NCBI GenBank assembly: GCA_000711775.1 | Contig: ARYC01002608.1 | Coordinates: 1-64,000, forward strand | Length of the DNA stretch: 64,000 nt | Reading direction: 5' to 3' | Source: Oxytricha trifallax | Lineage: Eukaryota > Ciliophora > Spirotrichea > Sporadotrichida > Oxytrichidae | Shown here: one piece after another, positions 1 to 11,067 of the stretch | How the letters are laid out: every line of letters begins with the position of its first letter | How positions within the stretch are numbered: the stretch's first letter is position 1 | Made by a program: the position numbers and the translations under genes | Notes under the pieces: model-generated | The model's database searches: none | What the model saw: the letters and a program-made list of their open reading frames with translations, nothing else | What the model was told of the DNA's origin: nothing

Positions 1-422
1 ATTAGCGAGGATGCTGGTTTAGAAACTTATGTTATTCATCCTCGCTCTAATAAGACAGAGCAGTATATAAAGTTCTTCGAACAGCTGAGAGAGAGAATTC
101 CCCTGAATAAGAATAATACTGTTTGTTGAAAATCTTTCTGTCATAAGACTAAAGAAACAAGGAAGAGTTATGAACAACTTAGAATAACACCAGTGTTCAA
201 CGTACCTTACAGTCCATAGTTTAATGGAATTGAGTTCTACTGGGGTATATTAAAGGCCATTACAAGAAGATGCTGCTCTACCACTTGATGCATGACCTAC
301 CTATTGATACAGTTGACTTTATTAAAAGCTCAGCCAAGAGAGTAGATAATTTATTGGCTTAAAAGCGTGCGAAAGAAGGGAGAGTGAATGTATATAAATA
401 AGTTTTAGAGTTAAGCTAATGA
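1..422 (+). pseudogene. TBE DDE (Tc1/mariner-type) transposase, C-terminal part, frameshifted
   Basis: Cut-and-paste transposase of the IS630/Tc1/mariner superfamily. The window starts inside the catalytic domain. Around 117-140 the frame reads ILFVENLSV, where the family has an Asp before the Asn, so the second catalytic residue appears replaced by Glu. About 35 codons on, NVPYSPQFNGIEFYW supplies the third catalytic residue (Glu, 232-234). Spacing is DD34/35E-like. The frame shifts near 117-121 and again near 141, then after the ILK segment, and the tail (for example IDTVDFIK) runs to TGA at 420-422. The same tail is readable in the inverted TBE copy near 11.9 kb. It converges on the 22-kDa ORF with under 10 bp between the ends. 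Inactive as it stands. Confidence 0.85.
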
Positions 423-430
423 ATATATAG

Positions 431-1217
431 TAACATTTAGAATTCTTTAGAGAGAGCTGGCTTCTCTTTCTTTTCTTCTATTTCTTGCTTCCCTCCTCCT
501 AAGTTTCTTCTCTTGCTGCCAGCTCCTGCATCTATGTTCATCGACTCTGGAGGCTAAATAATTGAATAAAGTCTCTTGCTAACTTCAATCTTTGTCTGCG
601 ACTTTCGCTCTCTGTGAAGCTTGCTCTATTCCTTCATCAAGAAGATGCCAGTTCCAGATTTTTCTAAAGAGTTAAGCCACAAATCTTACTAGAAATATAA
701 GGGTGCTTCTGCAGCTCTGATAGCCAGCTATCACTTATCTTGATCCCTTGTTTGTCCTTATCTTCTGAAGAGATGCTGTACCTTTTCTTATGAGATTCTT
801 GAATAATTTCTTTCAAGTAATCACCTTTAATTGTTGCAAGTATGCCAAAGAAATAGTTTCTTTCAGGCAGTTTATTTGACAACTGCTTATTAGTAGGCAA
901 GTACAGAGAAACCTCTGAGTCATTCATAGCATCATCATATAAGTTAGTCACTGAGATTTCTGGATAGTTTGGAATCTTGCAAACTTCACATCTTAAGTTT
1001 TCAAAGCTTTCTTCTCTTAACAGAGTATTGCTCTTAGAAATGAAATTCTAGTACCTTCCATCGTTGGTAGAAACAAACCAACTACATAATCAAGATTAGT
1101 TAGTATGAGTTCATTACCTTGCTGCACCAGGTAGCGATGCAAATCCTCCTTGCTTCTAAATCTTTGAATCAATTCTTGTGCTTGCACTCTATTCATTGCA
1201 TCATTCATTGACTCCAT
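431..1217 (-). pseudogene. TBE 22-kDa-type ORF, frameshifted
   Basis: Second TBE gene. Function is not established; I know of no assigned activity. It begins MESMNDAMNRVQAQELIQRF at 1217 and matches the copy at 11,068-11,847 over its length. The conserved core is YPEIS-V-x-N followed by YLP and LPERN motifs. The frame shifts near 985 and again near 670, after which a Lys/Glu-rich tail continues to about 431. TAA/TAG are read as Gln. The expected terminal TGA, present in the other copy after FKM, is TTA here, so this copy has lost its stop. It is convergent with the transposase and divergent from the kinase gene, sharing the 1218-1780 interval with it. Confidence 0.75.
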
Positions 1218-1780
1218 CTTGTTTACAGATCTAAGAAATGATATTCAAATTTAAGTTTATTGATTTCAATTATATACCTCTGTAAAACTTACTATTAAAT
1301 ATGGGCATCCTATAGAAGGTCAACCTCTTAGCAGGATATGCAGAAGGTTTTGAGAACTTGTTTCAAACTTGAGAGATCGATATCAATTTCTACTGTTATA
1401 GTTCCATATTTTTAAATTTAAATTGGTACGTACTTAATTAGGAGCAGCTCCTAAAATGCTAGTACTTAATTAGGAGCTTTAATTAATGCTAGTACTTAAT
1501 TAGGAGCACCCTAATTTTAATCATATAATGACAAAATACCTCCAAAAGCAGTACGTACTTAATTAGGAGCAGCTCCTAAATTGGTACGTGCTATAATAAA
1601 CTTATTATTGAAAGTTAAAATGGTTACTTTATCACCCAGATTTAGAGCTGGATCGTCTCTTAGCACTCATATTTCTTCTATAATACTCTAAAACTTCCCT
1701 TGAAACTTGTAGGCTTGCAAAGCTCTCATATAAGCCTCAGTTATAGAGGCAGTTTTATAATTTTAAATTCAAATTTAAAT
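1218..1780. promoter_or_regulatory. Divergent TBE intergenic region with iterated TTAATTAGGAGC motif
   Basis: This gap lies between the divergent 22-kDa and zinc-finger/kinase genes. It holds four copies of a GTACTTAATTAGGAGC-like motif (about 1430-1445, 1461-1477, 1491-1507, 1555-1570). Two of these are followed by GAGCAGCTCCTAAA, which is partly self-complementary. The corresponding gap in the inverted TBE (10,801-10,872) also has repeated CTCCTAATTAAG/TTAGGAGC motifs. A promoter or protein-binding role is inferred from position and iteration only. Confidence 0.5.
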
Positions 1781-3231
1781 ATGAGCGCTAACATTTTAAG
1801 AAAAACAACAGCACTTCCATAAAACTAAATGAGACTGACCTTTGGCAGCAATAAAAAATGTGATAACTGTGAGATGAACTCACATAAGGAACTACCTGAG
1901 CTATCACTTGAGGTCTCTGTTATTAAAATAGAAATTAATAATAGAAAATAAATGGCAAACAAGTGTGTGGGAGACAGAGAGGAGGAGAAAGGTATTAATG
2001 AAATGCCTATACAAACTGAAGAAGTAGAAGTATACTTTTGTGAGTAGTGTGAGAGAGAGACTTCGCTCATAAATCTAGTTGGTATAGGCATATGAAATAG
2101 CATAGAGAAGCCAAGCCAACTATATACTTAAAGCACGATAAAATCGACGGAAAGTATGAGTGCTTCGAGTGCCATAAGCAGTATGCTCATACAAGAGATT
2201 TAAGGAAGCATCTTTTAAAAGCTCACAAGAAAGATTTAGAGATTGAAAAGCATGAAGATGAATTGAAGCTACTAAACAAAAGAAAAACAAGAGAATCTTC
2301 GAAACTTGTAGAGCTTGAACAAGCTAGTGAATCAGAATATGTGAGGAAATCACGCAACCTACTAGCATCCGAAATCACAAAGATCATGATTAAAATTCAA
2401 TATAAAAAGATTCCTGTTCTTGCCTAAATTGACCTAGACACTTCACTTTAAAGCTACCTTATATTAGAAGAATCCTTTGATAAGAAAGTTATCAATGATC
2501 ATCAGTATGCATACAAGGTGTATCCCTTCAACTATCTCTTAAGTGATGATAAATACTAGATGGAGTTTACAAATGAGTATCATGTACTCACTCAAGCAAA
2601 GTTCAAAGAGTGTAGATACTTAATAAAGTTAGATGCTGTTCTCCTCGCCAAGGATCATGTTGCTTTCAGACTCCCACTCTATGAAATGACCCTAAGAGAT
2701 TTCATTACAGATCAAAGAAATCATAAGTAGCTTGGATAAATAGCAACTCAGACCATACAAGGTATAAAAGAGCTTCACAAGTTAGGGTTTGTTCACAGAG
2801 ATTTGAAGCCAGAAAATATAATGATAAACTTCTCACCAGTAAGAGTAGCAATAATCGATTTCAATAGAGCCTAAAGAGTGGAAGTATCAAGGCTTGGAAC
2901 TGTAATGGGAACTCAAGGGTACTATCCAGAAAGAGAAGACTGGAGAGATGGTGACTTTTAATGGGATGTGTGGGCTTTAGCAGCAATAATAATAGAGTGC
3001 GATATGCCTCGCAACGATTACTACTCTACAAGGTGTGAGAAGGATGCTAAACAAAGAATAAAGCAATTTATTGACAGAACAAGAGTATCTCAATCAATGA
3101 AACAAATGGCAGAGTCAATAATAATAAAACCAAACTCAAGATCAGACATATCAATAGAAAAGATAGAGTTGTGGTTAAGTAAGATAAACTTCAGACCCCT
3201 ACCACATGATCCTAAAGTGCATTTTGAGTGA
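1781..3231 (+). pseudogene. TBE zinc-finger/protein-kinase ORF, one frameshift
   Basis: Corresponds to the 57-kDa TBE ORF, known to combine C2H2 zinc fingers with a kinase domain. Start ATG 1781; TGA 3229-3231. An N-terminal region of about 80 residues is followed by two C2H2 fingers (C-E-Q-C...H-x3-H near 2038-2105; C-F-E-C...HLLKAH near 2161-2225). The kinase domain shows HRDLKPENIMIN (catalytic loop), IDFN in place of DFG, and GTxGYYPERE (activation/P+1 loop). A change in the GAGAGAGAGA run at about 2049-2058 shifts the frame inside finger 1, consistent with dinucleotide slippage. After it the frame is open with no TGA for about 380 codons, so this is the best-preserved TBE gene here. The DFN variant leaves catalytic activity uncertain. 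Confidence 0.85.
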
Positions 3232-3333
3232 TTAAATTAAATACATTTACTATAAATTTCACATTAAAACCTATTAATAACCCCAACCCCTAACAAATTC
3301 CCTACAAATCAAAGCACTTATAAACCTCATTAA

Positions 3334-3350
3334 GGGGTTTTGGGGTTTTG
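3334..3350 (+). repeat. TBE terminus: two G4T4 telomere repeats
   Basis: GGGGTTTTGGGGTTTTG ends the element. The preceding about 70 bp (3270-3333) is conserved at the end of the TBE remnant at 41.0 kb, which ends in a degraded form of the same repeat. It is internal in the germline DNA and so is an element terminus, not a chromosome end. Confidence 0.9.
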
Positions 3351-4750
3351 AATGTGCATTTCAATCAATTCACAATAACTTCATCTGAACTCTTGCAAAG
3401 AGCTTAAATTTATGATTATTCATTCATGCAAGCGAAAAAGCGTCCCTTACTTAATATCAATCACTTCTAGCTATAGCTAACTTTGCACATTTATAAGGTG
3501 AAATTCGTATTTTAAGTCTAAAAATTCACAATTTTAATAAGAGGTTAAATCAAGGGAAATTCAATTGAAAATATAAGCTTGCGAAATCCTTTCGCTTTCT
3601 AAGCACTCTATTCTTTAAAAATTAGAGTATTACTACAACTTATGTGTTCAAGGAATAATGAGAACGAGAATTTTTAGTTACTGGCTTGCAAATTAAAAAA
3701 ATAAAGAGATTAGTAGTAAATTAATAATTGTACTAAAAATGAAAAAGATTGTTCGACTTTCCCCATTCAAAGTTCCTTTAAAAATTTAACCCACTTCAAA
3801 GCAGTACTTGAAATTTGCTTATATTCAGAAATATTTTTATATTATTAGAATCTTTCCTGTAAATTACCAGCTTTAAGTTTTTTCTATACATTCAAAATTA
3901 TTTTTTAGCGAACTTATAATCCCTAAGTAGTTGTAAAATTAGAGTTCAACTCTTTACTAACTCAGTTTGATTCAACTGCCCTAGTTTATACTACCAACTT
4001 AAGGATTTCTTCTAAATTTTGGATATCATCCTTAACCACTTGTTCCTTTTTTCAGTGGTTTTAACGTTTTCAAGCCCAAACATACCTTCATTTATTTCAA
4101 GTACTTTGACTACTTATTGTACTTAAATGAAAATTTTGGCAGCATTTTCAGGTCTTACTGGTTAGTAAAAATTTTTTAAGAAAATTCACCTTTTAGCTGC
4201 TTATTATACCTCACTATATCCCTAATTTACCTAAAAGTTTGATTTAACCAAGTATATTTTGTTTTTTTAAAAAAACTGTTCAAAGATTACTCTGTTTAAT
4301 AAAATTTTAAATCTATCAGCTATTTAATTGAAAATAATTTTAAGTAGAAATTTTAAGTGATTTTTGTTACTCAATTTCTTAAAAAGGATTTTTCAAAGGG
4401 TAAAAGATTAAAACTCTACAGACTTTCTTATTTATTGGTCAATTTAATGGGTTAAAAGAATTTAGCAAGAGTACTGTTACTTTGCTTAAAGTATTATTAA
4501 AAACTTCGATAATAGGATCTACTTTTAAATTTTAAGTCTTAACATTCAAAGTTTTAAAATCCTTTTATTATAAAAAGCAGCAACTAAAAAATTATCAAAG
4601 TTAAACTCAGAACAAAAGTAAGAAAATCAAAAGATCCCCATTATATTTCTATTAAAAATCCAGCTTGCATCTTTCATTAATTTAAAGAACCCAAAATAAC
4701 TGTAAGAACCAAAGTAACAGTAACAAGTCATTTAGAACTTCATGTACCCT
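3351..4750. other. A+T-rich flank, no gene recognised
   Basis: Low-complexity A+T-rich DNA with runs of A and T. I found no coding segment with convincing composition, no terminal inverted repeat and no tandem array. It could be IES or spacer. Confidence 0.4.
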
Positions 4751-4755
4751 TTTGG

Positions 4756-5293
4756 AGATTTTTATCTATTTCAATAGTTTGCCTGTCCAGGCTTTGATGT
4801 TTTAGTTGACTAAAAGAAACAAAGAAACAGTGATTTTTAATTAGTAATCTAAAAGCAATAATTTAACATAACCAAGTAACAATTAATAATAGGACAATTT
4901 GATTATATAAAAAAAATTTAAGACTCGTGTACTTACTTAAACTATCTTTTTGATTTTAATTAACTACTGGTTTTGATTCAGAAGTGTATTCATTAATAAA
5001 GGCCTTCTTTAATTTTATCAGCGAAGATTTTGAATTTAAAATTTTAGGGATTAGTTTTGATTTTTGAATTTTAGTAAAGAACAAGTCTAATCACTAAAAA
5101 TAAACAAGCAATCAGTTTAAGGTATTTAATTAATTAAAATCTCTATTAAAATGACATAAAAGCAACATTTGCCCCTAGTACATACAAAGTTGTTTTCTCA
5201 CTTTTCTCCAATAGATGACGGGCAATAACATTAAATCGAAGATTAATTATAAAATGAATTGAAATTAAACTGTTTTGTTTGCCAGAATATTTG
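4756..5293 (-). other. Ambiguous open segments, possibly coding
   Basis: With TGA as the only stop, several overlapping frames stay open. On the minus strand one frame ends at 4756 with IDKNLQKGT, and another ends near 4990 with FADKIKEGLYQ. On the plus strand a 47-residue frame at 5150-5293 ends CFVCQNI. They overlap, so at most one set is real. Comparison with macronuclear transcripts would decide. Confidence 0.18.
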
Positions 5294-5869
5294 AATATTC
5301 AAAACGGATGGCTATAAATCACCGTAAAGAATTTATTTAATTTTACCAAAGTCAAATATTTATAACATCTGATCTCGTTTAAATTTAGTATGCTCTGAAA
5401 CTATATTAAATTATACATCAAGTTGAGTTAGTTTTTTCAGAAAAAAAAATGATTAAAATTCATAACTTGCTTGCCTACTATTTATTAAATTACTTTACAT
5501 GTCACCACAAGAGAGTATACTGAATTCTCACATTTATACCAATAGCTTAGAACTCATACCAATAAGAGTGAGATAGTCCTTATAAATTTACAAGCTTTAT
5601 AATTTCATTTTTAATAGACTCTGTACATGTTAGAAAATTAATAAGTTAATCTAGCTTATAGATAAATGCACTTTTGCTAAGTTACTTTACTTTCTTAGCT
5701 TAATTGATTATATCAAGTAGATGCTCAATTTTTCTTAGATTATAAAAAGATTGATGTAAGTTTCGATTTGATAATTACTTTATATACTATAGAAAAGTGA
5801 AGTTGAGAGTAAAATTTAGACAAAATATAACAGTTTTTTTGTATAAATAAAGGTGCAAATTTAGCATTT

Positions 5870-6135
5870 ATCACAACTTTAAGTTGTATTTTATATGTAA
5901 TCGTCATCAAACTAAAGTTGTTTGGTTTAAAAACTACCATTTTAACAAGAATTTCCATCCACAAATCCTTCAGTGAGATTGCTTCTAAGGCTGCTGTTAA
6001 AACATGATTAAAGCTGTGCATCACTAAGTTCTAACTTATTGTACTAATATTCATTCCCAACTCTTTCATGAATGATTCTCAGTACCCTCTAAATTTCTAT
6101 ACTTAACTCAAATTTACTTTGATTAGGCTCCAGAA
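5870..6135 (-). CDS. Putative coding segment, unknown protein
   Basis: The minus frame beginning about 6135 reads ILEPNQSKFELSIEIQRVL and continues through RIIHERVGNEYQ and LTEGFVDGNS. Its mixed, charged composition is unlike the surrounding A+T-rich translations. It starts just after an in-frame TGA, has no obvious ATG, and stays free of TGA to about 5600, though the composition becomes poor below 5870. Best read as part of a split gene (an MDS) or a gene remnant. No domain recognised. The overlapping frame starting at 6024 is hydrophobic and looks like a shadow. Confidence 0.35.
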
Positions 6136-6550
6136 TTTAAAGGATTCAAATTTCTGTTTTTATCCAGGATTACATTAACTCAGCTGGCACAATCCTGTAA
6201 TGATAAGGGACCAAAAATTTTACTAGTCATATTAAGTTTTCAAAATATTTTTATACTAGTGATAAAGAGCATTATAAAGAAGTACTAAAGTATTAGATCT
6301 CAACTAACTGTCAATTGCTTGAGTCTATTAAAAAGCATGCACAGAAAGTATAGTAAGAAGTGTTGATTGGTTCAACTATGATTCACTGTATAAAATTATT
6401 CTCCTTGTACTTTAAACAAAATATGATCAAATTCATTTATCTAAGTTTTTGAGAATGTGTATCTTAACGTAAATTGCAAACCTGACTGTGCGTCTTTCGT
6501 ATTTTTAGAAAAGAGTTGATTCATCCACGTTTATAATTATTTTTGGATGT

Positions 6551-7757
6551 TGACGTCAGGACGTCCCAGGTACGATCAGGACGTCCCAGGGTCGATCAGG
6601 ACGTCCCAGCCTCGTCAGGACGTCCCAAATAATTTTTTAACGAATAAGATAAAATGTGTGAAGCACCATAAAAGATTCTTTATGAATCTTTTCAGGCAGG
6701 GTTCTTGGGGTGCAAGACCTAGTTAACCGGGGTCACAAGGGGTGGAATCCCTTGTGAGTAACCAATGCGAAACAATAATAGTAGGGGTCAAGTGGACGGC
6801 AGCCCTTGTGGATGTTCGGAGGCAAATCCTTCGAAAATTTTTTATTGATGATGTGTATGAATATGTGAAAAATTAATATTTAATCGTTAAATTATAATCG
6901 TTAATAATTAATTAAACTTTATTCATATGGAATCATTCTAGTAACAAATCACATAAGACCAAACATTAAATGACACATAAGCACTTATTCATTAACTATA
7001 AGGATGTGGCGTACTCTCTAGCACTTTATAATGTCAAAAATGCTACTAATAATAATAATTGTATGTGATGTTTTCTTCTTCTGAAAAATATATAGAACAA
7101 TGCTACTATGAATGTGATAACAGTCAATGTCGTTCTAGATAAACTATAAAAAATGGTTTGAAAATATTTAGTCCTAATACTTACCCACTAAGAATTTTGC
7201 GAGAGATACTGTTTACTTATTTTACTAATGGAAGGAATACTAGTGAAATGGTTGATGATATTTAAAAAACATTTGATCTTAAAACAAGTCGTGAATATGT
7301 GAGTAAAATCTTAGCAGATGTTAGAAGGATTATCAAAATCTAATTAAAGCTTGAACAAGAAACCTATCTCTAACAGGGTGATGTCTAGATAAACGAAAAA
7401 AATATATAAAAAATTTTTCGGAGACTTTGCCTCCGAACCACAAGGGCTGCCGCCTCCTTGACCCCTGCTATTATTGTTTCGCATTGATTGCGAACAAGGG
7501 GTTCCACCCCTTGTGACACCGGTTAACAAGGGCTTGCACCCCTAGAACCCTGCCTGAAAAGGTTCATAAAGAATATTTTATGGTCCTTCGCACATTTTAT
7601 CTTATTCGTTAAAGAATTATTACTTGGGACGTTCTGACGAGGCTGGGACGTCCTGATCGACCCTGGGACGTCCTGACGTCACTGGGACGTCCTGACGACC
7701 CTGGGACGTCCTGACGACCCTGGGACGTCCTGAAGACTCTGGGACGCCGTGACGTCA
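6551..7757 (+). mobile_element. Foldback element with GACGTC iterons and Merlin/IS1595-like transposase
   Basis: A 1.2 kb element with about 310 bp terminal inverted repeats (6551-6860 and about 7395-7757). Both tips are TGACGTCA. The subterminal part repeats TCAGGACGTCCCAG with variable spacers, about four times on the left and about six or seven on the right. The inner TIR carries conserved segments such as ACGAATAAGATAAAATGTG. An open frame lies between the arms and runs into the right one. No target duplication is evident by eye: the 8 bp next to each tip differ. GACGTC-rich ends also occur on the element at 36,161-40,617. Confidence 0.8.
7068..7487 (+). CDS. Truncated Merlin/IS1595-like transposase, N-terminal part
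   Basis: A 139-codon open frame (ATG 7068, TGA 7485-7487) with six TAA/TAG Gln codons. Near the N terminus is a Cys cluster (C-Y-Y-E-C...C-R-S-R), as in the zinc ribbon of IS1595/Merlin transposases. It is followed by a helical region resembling their helix-turn-helix (LREILFTYF...VDDI...SREYVSKILADVRRII). The frame then reaches GDVQINE, where the family usually has VEIDE; the first catalytic Asp would be Asn here. It runs into the right inverted repeat from about 7395, so the rest of the DDE domain is absent. It cannot be an active transposase. The family call rests on motif pattern only. Confidence 0.55.
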
Positions 7758-8518
7758 TTACCCTTATTTTGCCTTCACTTAACTACAGCATAAGTTACTG
7801 GAGCTGCATATTATCTCTGCAATTGACTTCTTTACAATTATGCAGAGTTAAAATCTACTTGATTTATTAGTAGGTAATCGTTAACTCATATTTCAGGAAG
7901 CGTCTTATTATTTTACACCATAGCTAGATGTCCTTCTATAAGCTGAGCTGAATATTAAAAGCTGCACAGGATAAGTATCAACCATAAGCATGTTAACAAT
8001 ATTTTTACTTGCTCTAGTTGAAGATTCTTATACTGCCTCTGTTAACTTACTTAAGGTTCCAAAAATTTGCATTTTGCCTGGACTTTTTAATTACCTTAGC
8101 TTTGCCAAGTCTTTTCTTTATCTAGGAGTAAGTTAGCTTTCATTGTTTCATAGTCTAAGTGACTCTTATGCATGCATGAGTTCTTTATATTACGATTTCT
8201 TTTATTTCACCAACTGCTTTAGTGTTCAACGAGGAACGGTTTCATTTAGTTGTGTATGCTAATTAAGCACTGGAATCTAATCCTTCATTTTATGATTCTT
8301 AATAACATTGGCTTCAAGAGAATCATACCAATAATTTCGCCTCGCTTAATCATATATTAAGGTTCTAAATCTGATTGTTTAAATTCAGTGTAAAGCTTTC
8401 ACACTATCTAACTAAGAGTTTAGATGTCCATATCACTCAGTAATGTTAATTTAACTTATTTTTTACCCTATTTCTATAAACCTCTTTGATCAATAATAAA
8501 TCTATCACTTTAGAACTC
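7758..8518. other. Spacer, nothing recognised
   Basis: A+T-rich DNA between two foldback elements. I saw no gene, repeat or motif that stands out. Confidence 0.4.
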
Positions 8519-9116
8519 TGGGGGTACATTACTCTCCACCACACTTTTTATATAAAAATTATACATAAAAATTCACAGAATTGGTATAATTTTGGTTGAA
8601 AATCATTGAAAAAATAATAAAAATAATATTTAGCAACATTTAGATTAGTAAAATTTATAAATTAATGTAGTCTTATAAAAAAAATTTAATGTTATTTTCT
8701 TATAGATTTGCATTAAATAATATTTATAAAAGTTATTAAATTGATTCACTTAATATGTGCTTATTTTTTTGGATGTAATTTGATATTTATCAATATAATC
8801 AATTTGTTTAGAGATACAAAATGGAAATTGCCAAATTACATCCAAAGAAATAAGCACATATTGAGTGAATCAATTAAATAACTTTTATTAATATTATTTA
8901 ATGCAAATTAATGCCTTACTTTTATGTCAAAATCTATAAGAAAATAACATAAATTTTTGTATAAGACTACATTAATTTATAATTTTACTAATCTAATGTT
9001 GCTAAATATTATTTTTACTATTTTATCAATGATATTTAACCAAAATTATACCAATTCTGTGAATTTTTATGCATAATTTTTATATAAAAAGTGTGGTGGA
9101 GTAATAAGTACCCTGG
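8519..9116. mobile_element. 0.6 kb palindromic (foldback/MITE-like) element
   Basis: Two arms of about 270 bp are near-perfect inverted copies around an approximately 60 bp centre near 8800. The tips pair as GGGTAC...ACTCCACCACAC and its complement (8521-8542 and 9091-9114). The arms differ by single-base changes and a short insertion near 8910-8925. There is no coding capacity, so it would depend on another element for movement. Target duplication not clear. Confidence 0.8.
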
Positions 9117-9555
9117 AATTTCATCACGAGTATCCTCGTAAAGGGAAGTGAAATCTCTTTTACTAATTTAGTAAATTTTAACATCTGCAAAAAAATATAG
9201 CTAATTAGTGGTTAAATAAATCGCTTGATCTTAAGAGTCTTCTAATTCGTTGGAAGAGCTATTATCATCATAATCTTTATCTTCAAATTTAAAGAAATCT
9301 TGAAGTCTAGACTGTCGTCTTCCAGAATATGATTCCATGAGATGATTAATAAATTTTATAACAATGATTTCGTTTCGTGTCGCAAGGAAATTCGCTAGCC
9401 GTAATCGGATCGTGCTGGTTGGATTTCATTAATATGAAAACCATTCTCTGGATATAGTAATTGCGGTATCTTCCTGAATCAAAGTTTACCTATATAAATG
9501 TAAAAAGTGCTTAGATTTTTTTTTAATTTAATGAACCAATAATAACTTGCTGGTA
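9117..9555. other. Spacer before truncated TBE copy 2
   Basis: No gene recognised. A short less A+T-rich stretch at 9375-9430 (CGTGTCGCAAGGAAATTCGC region) stands out slightly but shows no clear frame. Confidence 0.3.
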
Positions 9556-10513
9556 TCAATATGAGAGATGGTTACTTTAGACACCTTTAGTGTTGAATAT
9601 ATTCTCTAAATGCATTTAGTATAAAGGTAGGCGAAAAGCTACATGATTTTAAGCAAGGAAAATTGCTTAAGTTTAACTATAAATTTGCTCTGTCTATACC
9701 TTGCTTTAGTAAGATCTTGATACTTATTGACAAACTCCATTTGATACTTGTCATCGTTTTTAAAGTAATTGAATGGATGAATCTTGTAAGCAAACTGCTT
9801 ATCAGTTATAACTTTATTCTAAAAAATATCATCAATAATAAGATAACTCTCTTTGCACTCAGTTAGGCCAATTATATTCAATTTTAGAAACTTGAGTGTA
9901 TAAATCTTGAGAGTAAATTTTACTATCTCAGAGACAGGGAGGTTCCTCGCTGATTTAATGAGTTTATTCTCTTTATAAACTCTTTGCTCCAGAGATTCTA
10001 AAGGGTCTCTTGGCTTTTTTTTTAAAGAAATACTTCACCAGTCTCAGGATCAATAACCTCAAACTTCTTGCCATGGTGTTTTTCGAGGTGAACTTTTAGA
10101 TCTCTTGAATGAATAAATTACTTATTACAGTAAGGGCAGAAATATTTTCCATCAATCTTATCATGCTTAAGATAGAGCTTGGGTTTATATGGATGCTGCT
10201 CTAAAATATGACATTTTAAAGCAGATTTATAAGGAAAGTTTTTCTATTACTCTTCAAAAAAATGTTCTATTATTTTTTCTTTTTTGCTTTCTCCTCTTCA
10301 ACCATTTTTATTGTTACGTCGCAATAAATTTCCTAGCTCTGCATTAATAATTAACTATTGTTTTTTATTCAAAGTTAGAGACCTATGTAACAAAATTTCT
10401 GGTTCATTTTAAGTTAAGGTATCAATAGTCTTAATTTTCTTTAGATTCATGAAAGAAATTTTTTGCTGGCTAATGCCGAACAATGCCGCTTTTCTAAGTA
10501 ATGTACAGTTCAT
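9556..10513 (-). pseudogene. TBE zinc-finger/kinase ORF, truncated
   Basis: ATG at 10,513 (MNCTLLRKAALFG, compare MSANILRKTTALP in copy 1). Several frameshifts follow near homopolymer runs at about 10,300 and 10,250. Finger 1 has lost its Cys pair: Cys codons of copy 1 are replaced in a FEEQQ segment whose Gln are TAA/TAG. Finger 2 is intact (FCPYCNKQF...HLEKHH). The frame continues through the linker to VITDKQFAYKIHPFNYF, then shifts near 9630 and ends at TGA 9556-9558, before HRDLKPEN. It therefore lacks the kinase catalytic core. The plus-strand open frame at 9663-9866 is its shadow. Confidence 0.75.
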
Positions 10514-11067
10514 TTTAATAATACTATAAATAATTATATAAGCTAAATAAATTCCACCTTTAAACAGGGGTAATAGAATATCTTCAAAGATTGATACAGT
10601 TTTGATAAAAAAAGAGTGCGTGACATTAGTTTCAATTTTCTTAAATTTTGAGATAATTTAATGACTAATTAATGAATTTAAATATTATAATGCACCTAGA
10701 TGTAAATTGTTAAGGTCCTCCCAAATTTTTTCGCAAAACAAGGAGGAGAATTTTAATAATTTAACTTTTTAATGCACCACCTAGTACGGTTTTGAACTTT
10801 AATTTAATCTCCTAATTAAGTTTTAAATAAATAAGGAGCACCACCTAATTAAATTAATTATTATTAGGAGCAAATTAATGGAGAAAGTTTGATAAAAATG
10901 GAAGTCAAACTTTGAAACTTGGAGAAAGTTCCTCCATCTTTATCTATTTATCTGATTCAGGTTGACCTCCAATTGGATCTCTCTATTTAGTAGTAAAATT
11001 TTAGTAAGTTTAGAATGGATATCCATAATTTTAAATTTTATAAACATTTATAGAAACTGGAAGTAAG
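10514..11067. promoter_or_regulatory. Divergent TBE intergenic region (copy 2)
   Basis: Lies between the divergent kinase and 22-kDa ORFs. It contains CTCCTAATTAAG and several (T)TAGGAGC motifs between 10,801 and 10,872, matching the iterated motif in copy 1. A second run of GGAGAAAGTT repeats follows (10,879-10,930). Regulatory role inferred. Confidence 0.4.

Larger units (their letters stand above)
1..3350 (+). mobile_element. TBE-like transposon, right-hand part (copy 1)
   Basis: The window opens inside a telomere-bearing element of the Oxytricha/Stylonychia type. Visible parts, in order: C-terminal half of a DDE transposase (+), a 22-kDa-type ORF (-), a zinc-finger/kinase ORF (+), and a right end reading GGGGTTTTGGGGTTTTG at 3334-3350. 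This telomere-repeat terminus and this three-gene set are known hallmarks of TBE elements. AAT at 3351-3353 fits the known 3 bp ANT target duplication, but the left end lies outside the window. All three genes carry frameshifts, so this copy is decayed. Confidence 0.88.

Noticed and set aside
3270..3300. AACCCCAACCCC-like sequence suggesting Tetrahymena-type telomeric DNA
   Set aside because: It lies within the conserved TBE end and the terminus itself is G4T4, so it is element sequence and not a telomere of another ciliate.
5740..6024. 94-codon minus-strand frame MMHSFNHVL...
   Set aside because: A different frame of the same strand (from 6135) has better composition; this one is hydrophobic and A+T-driven.
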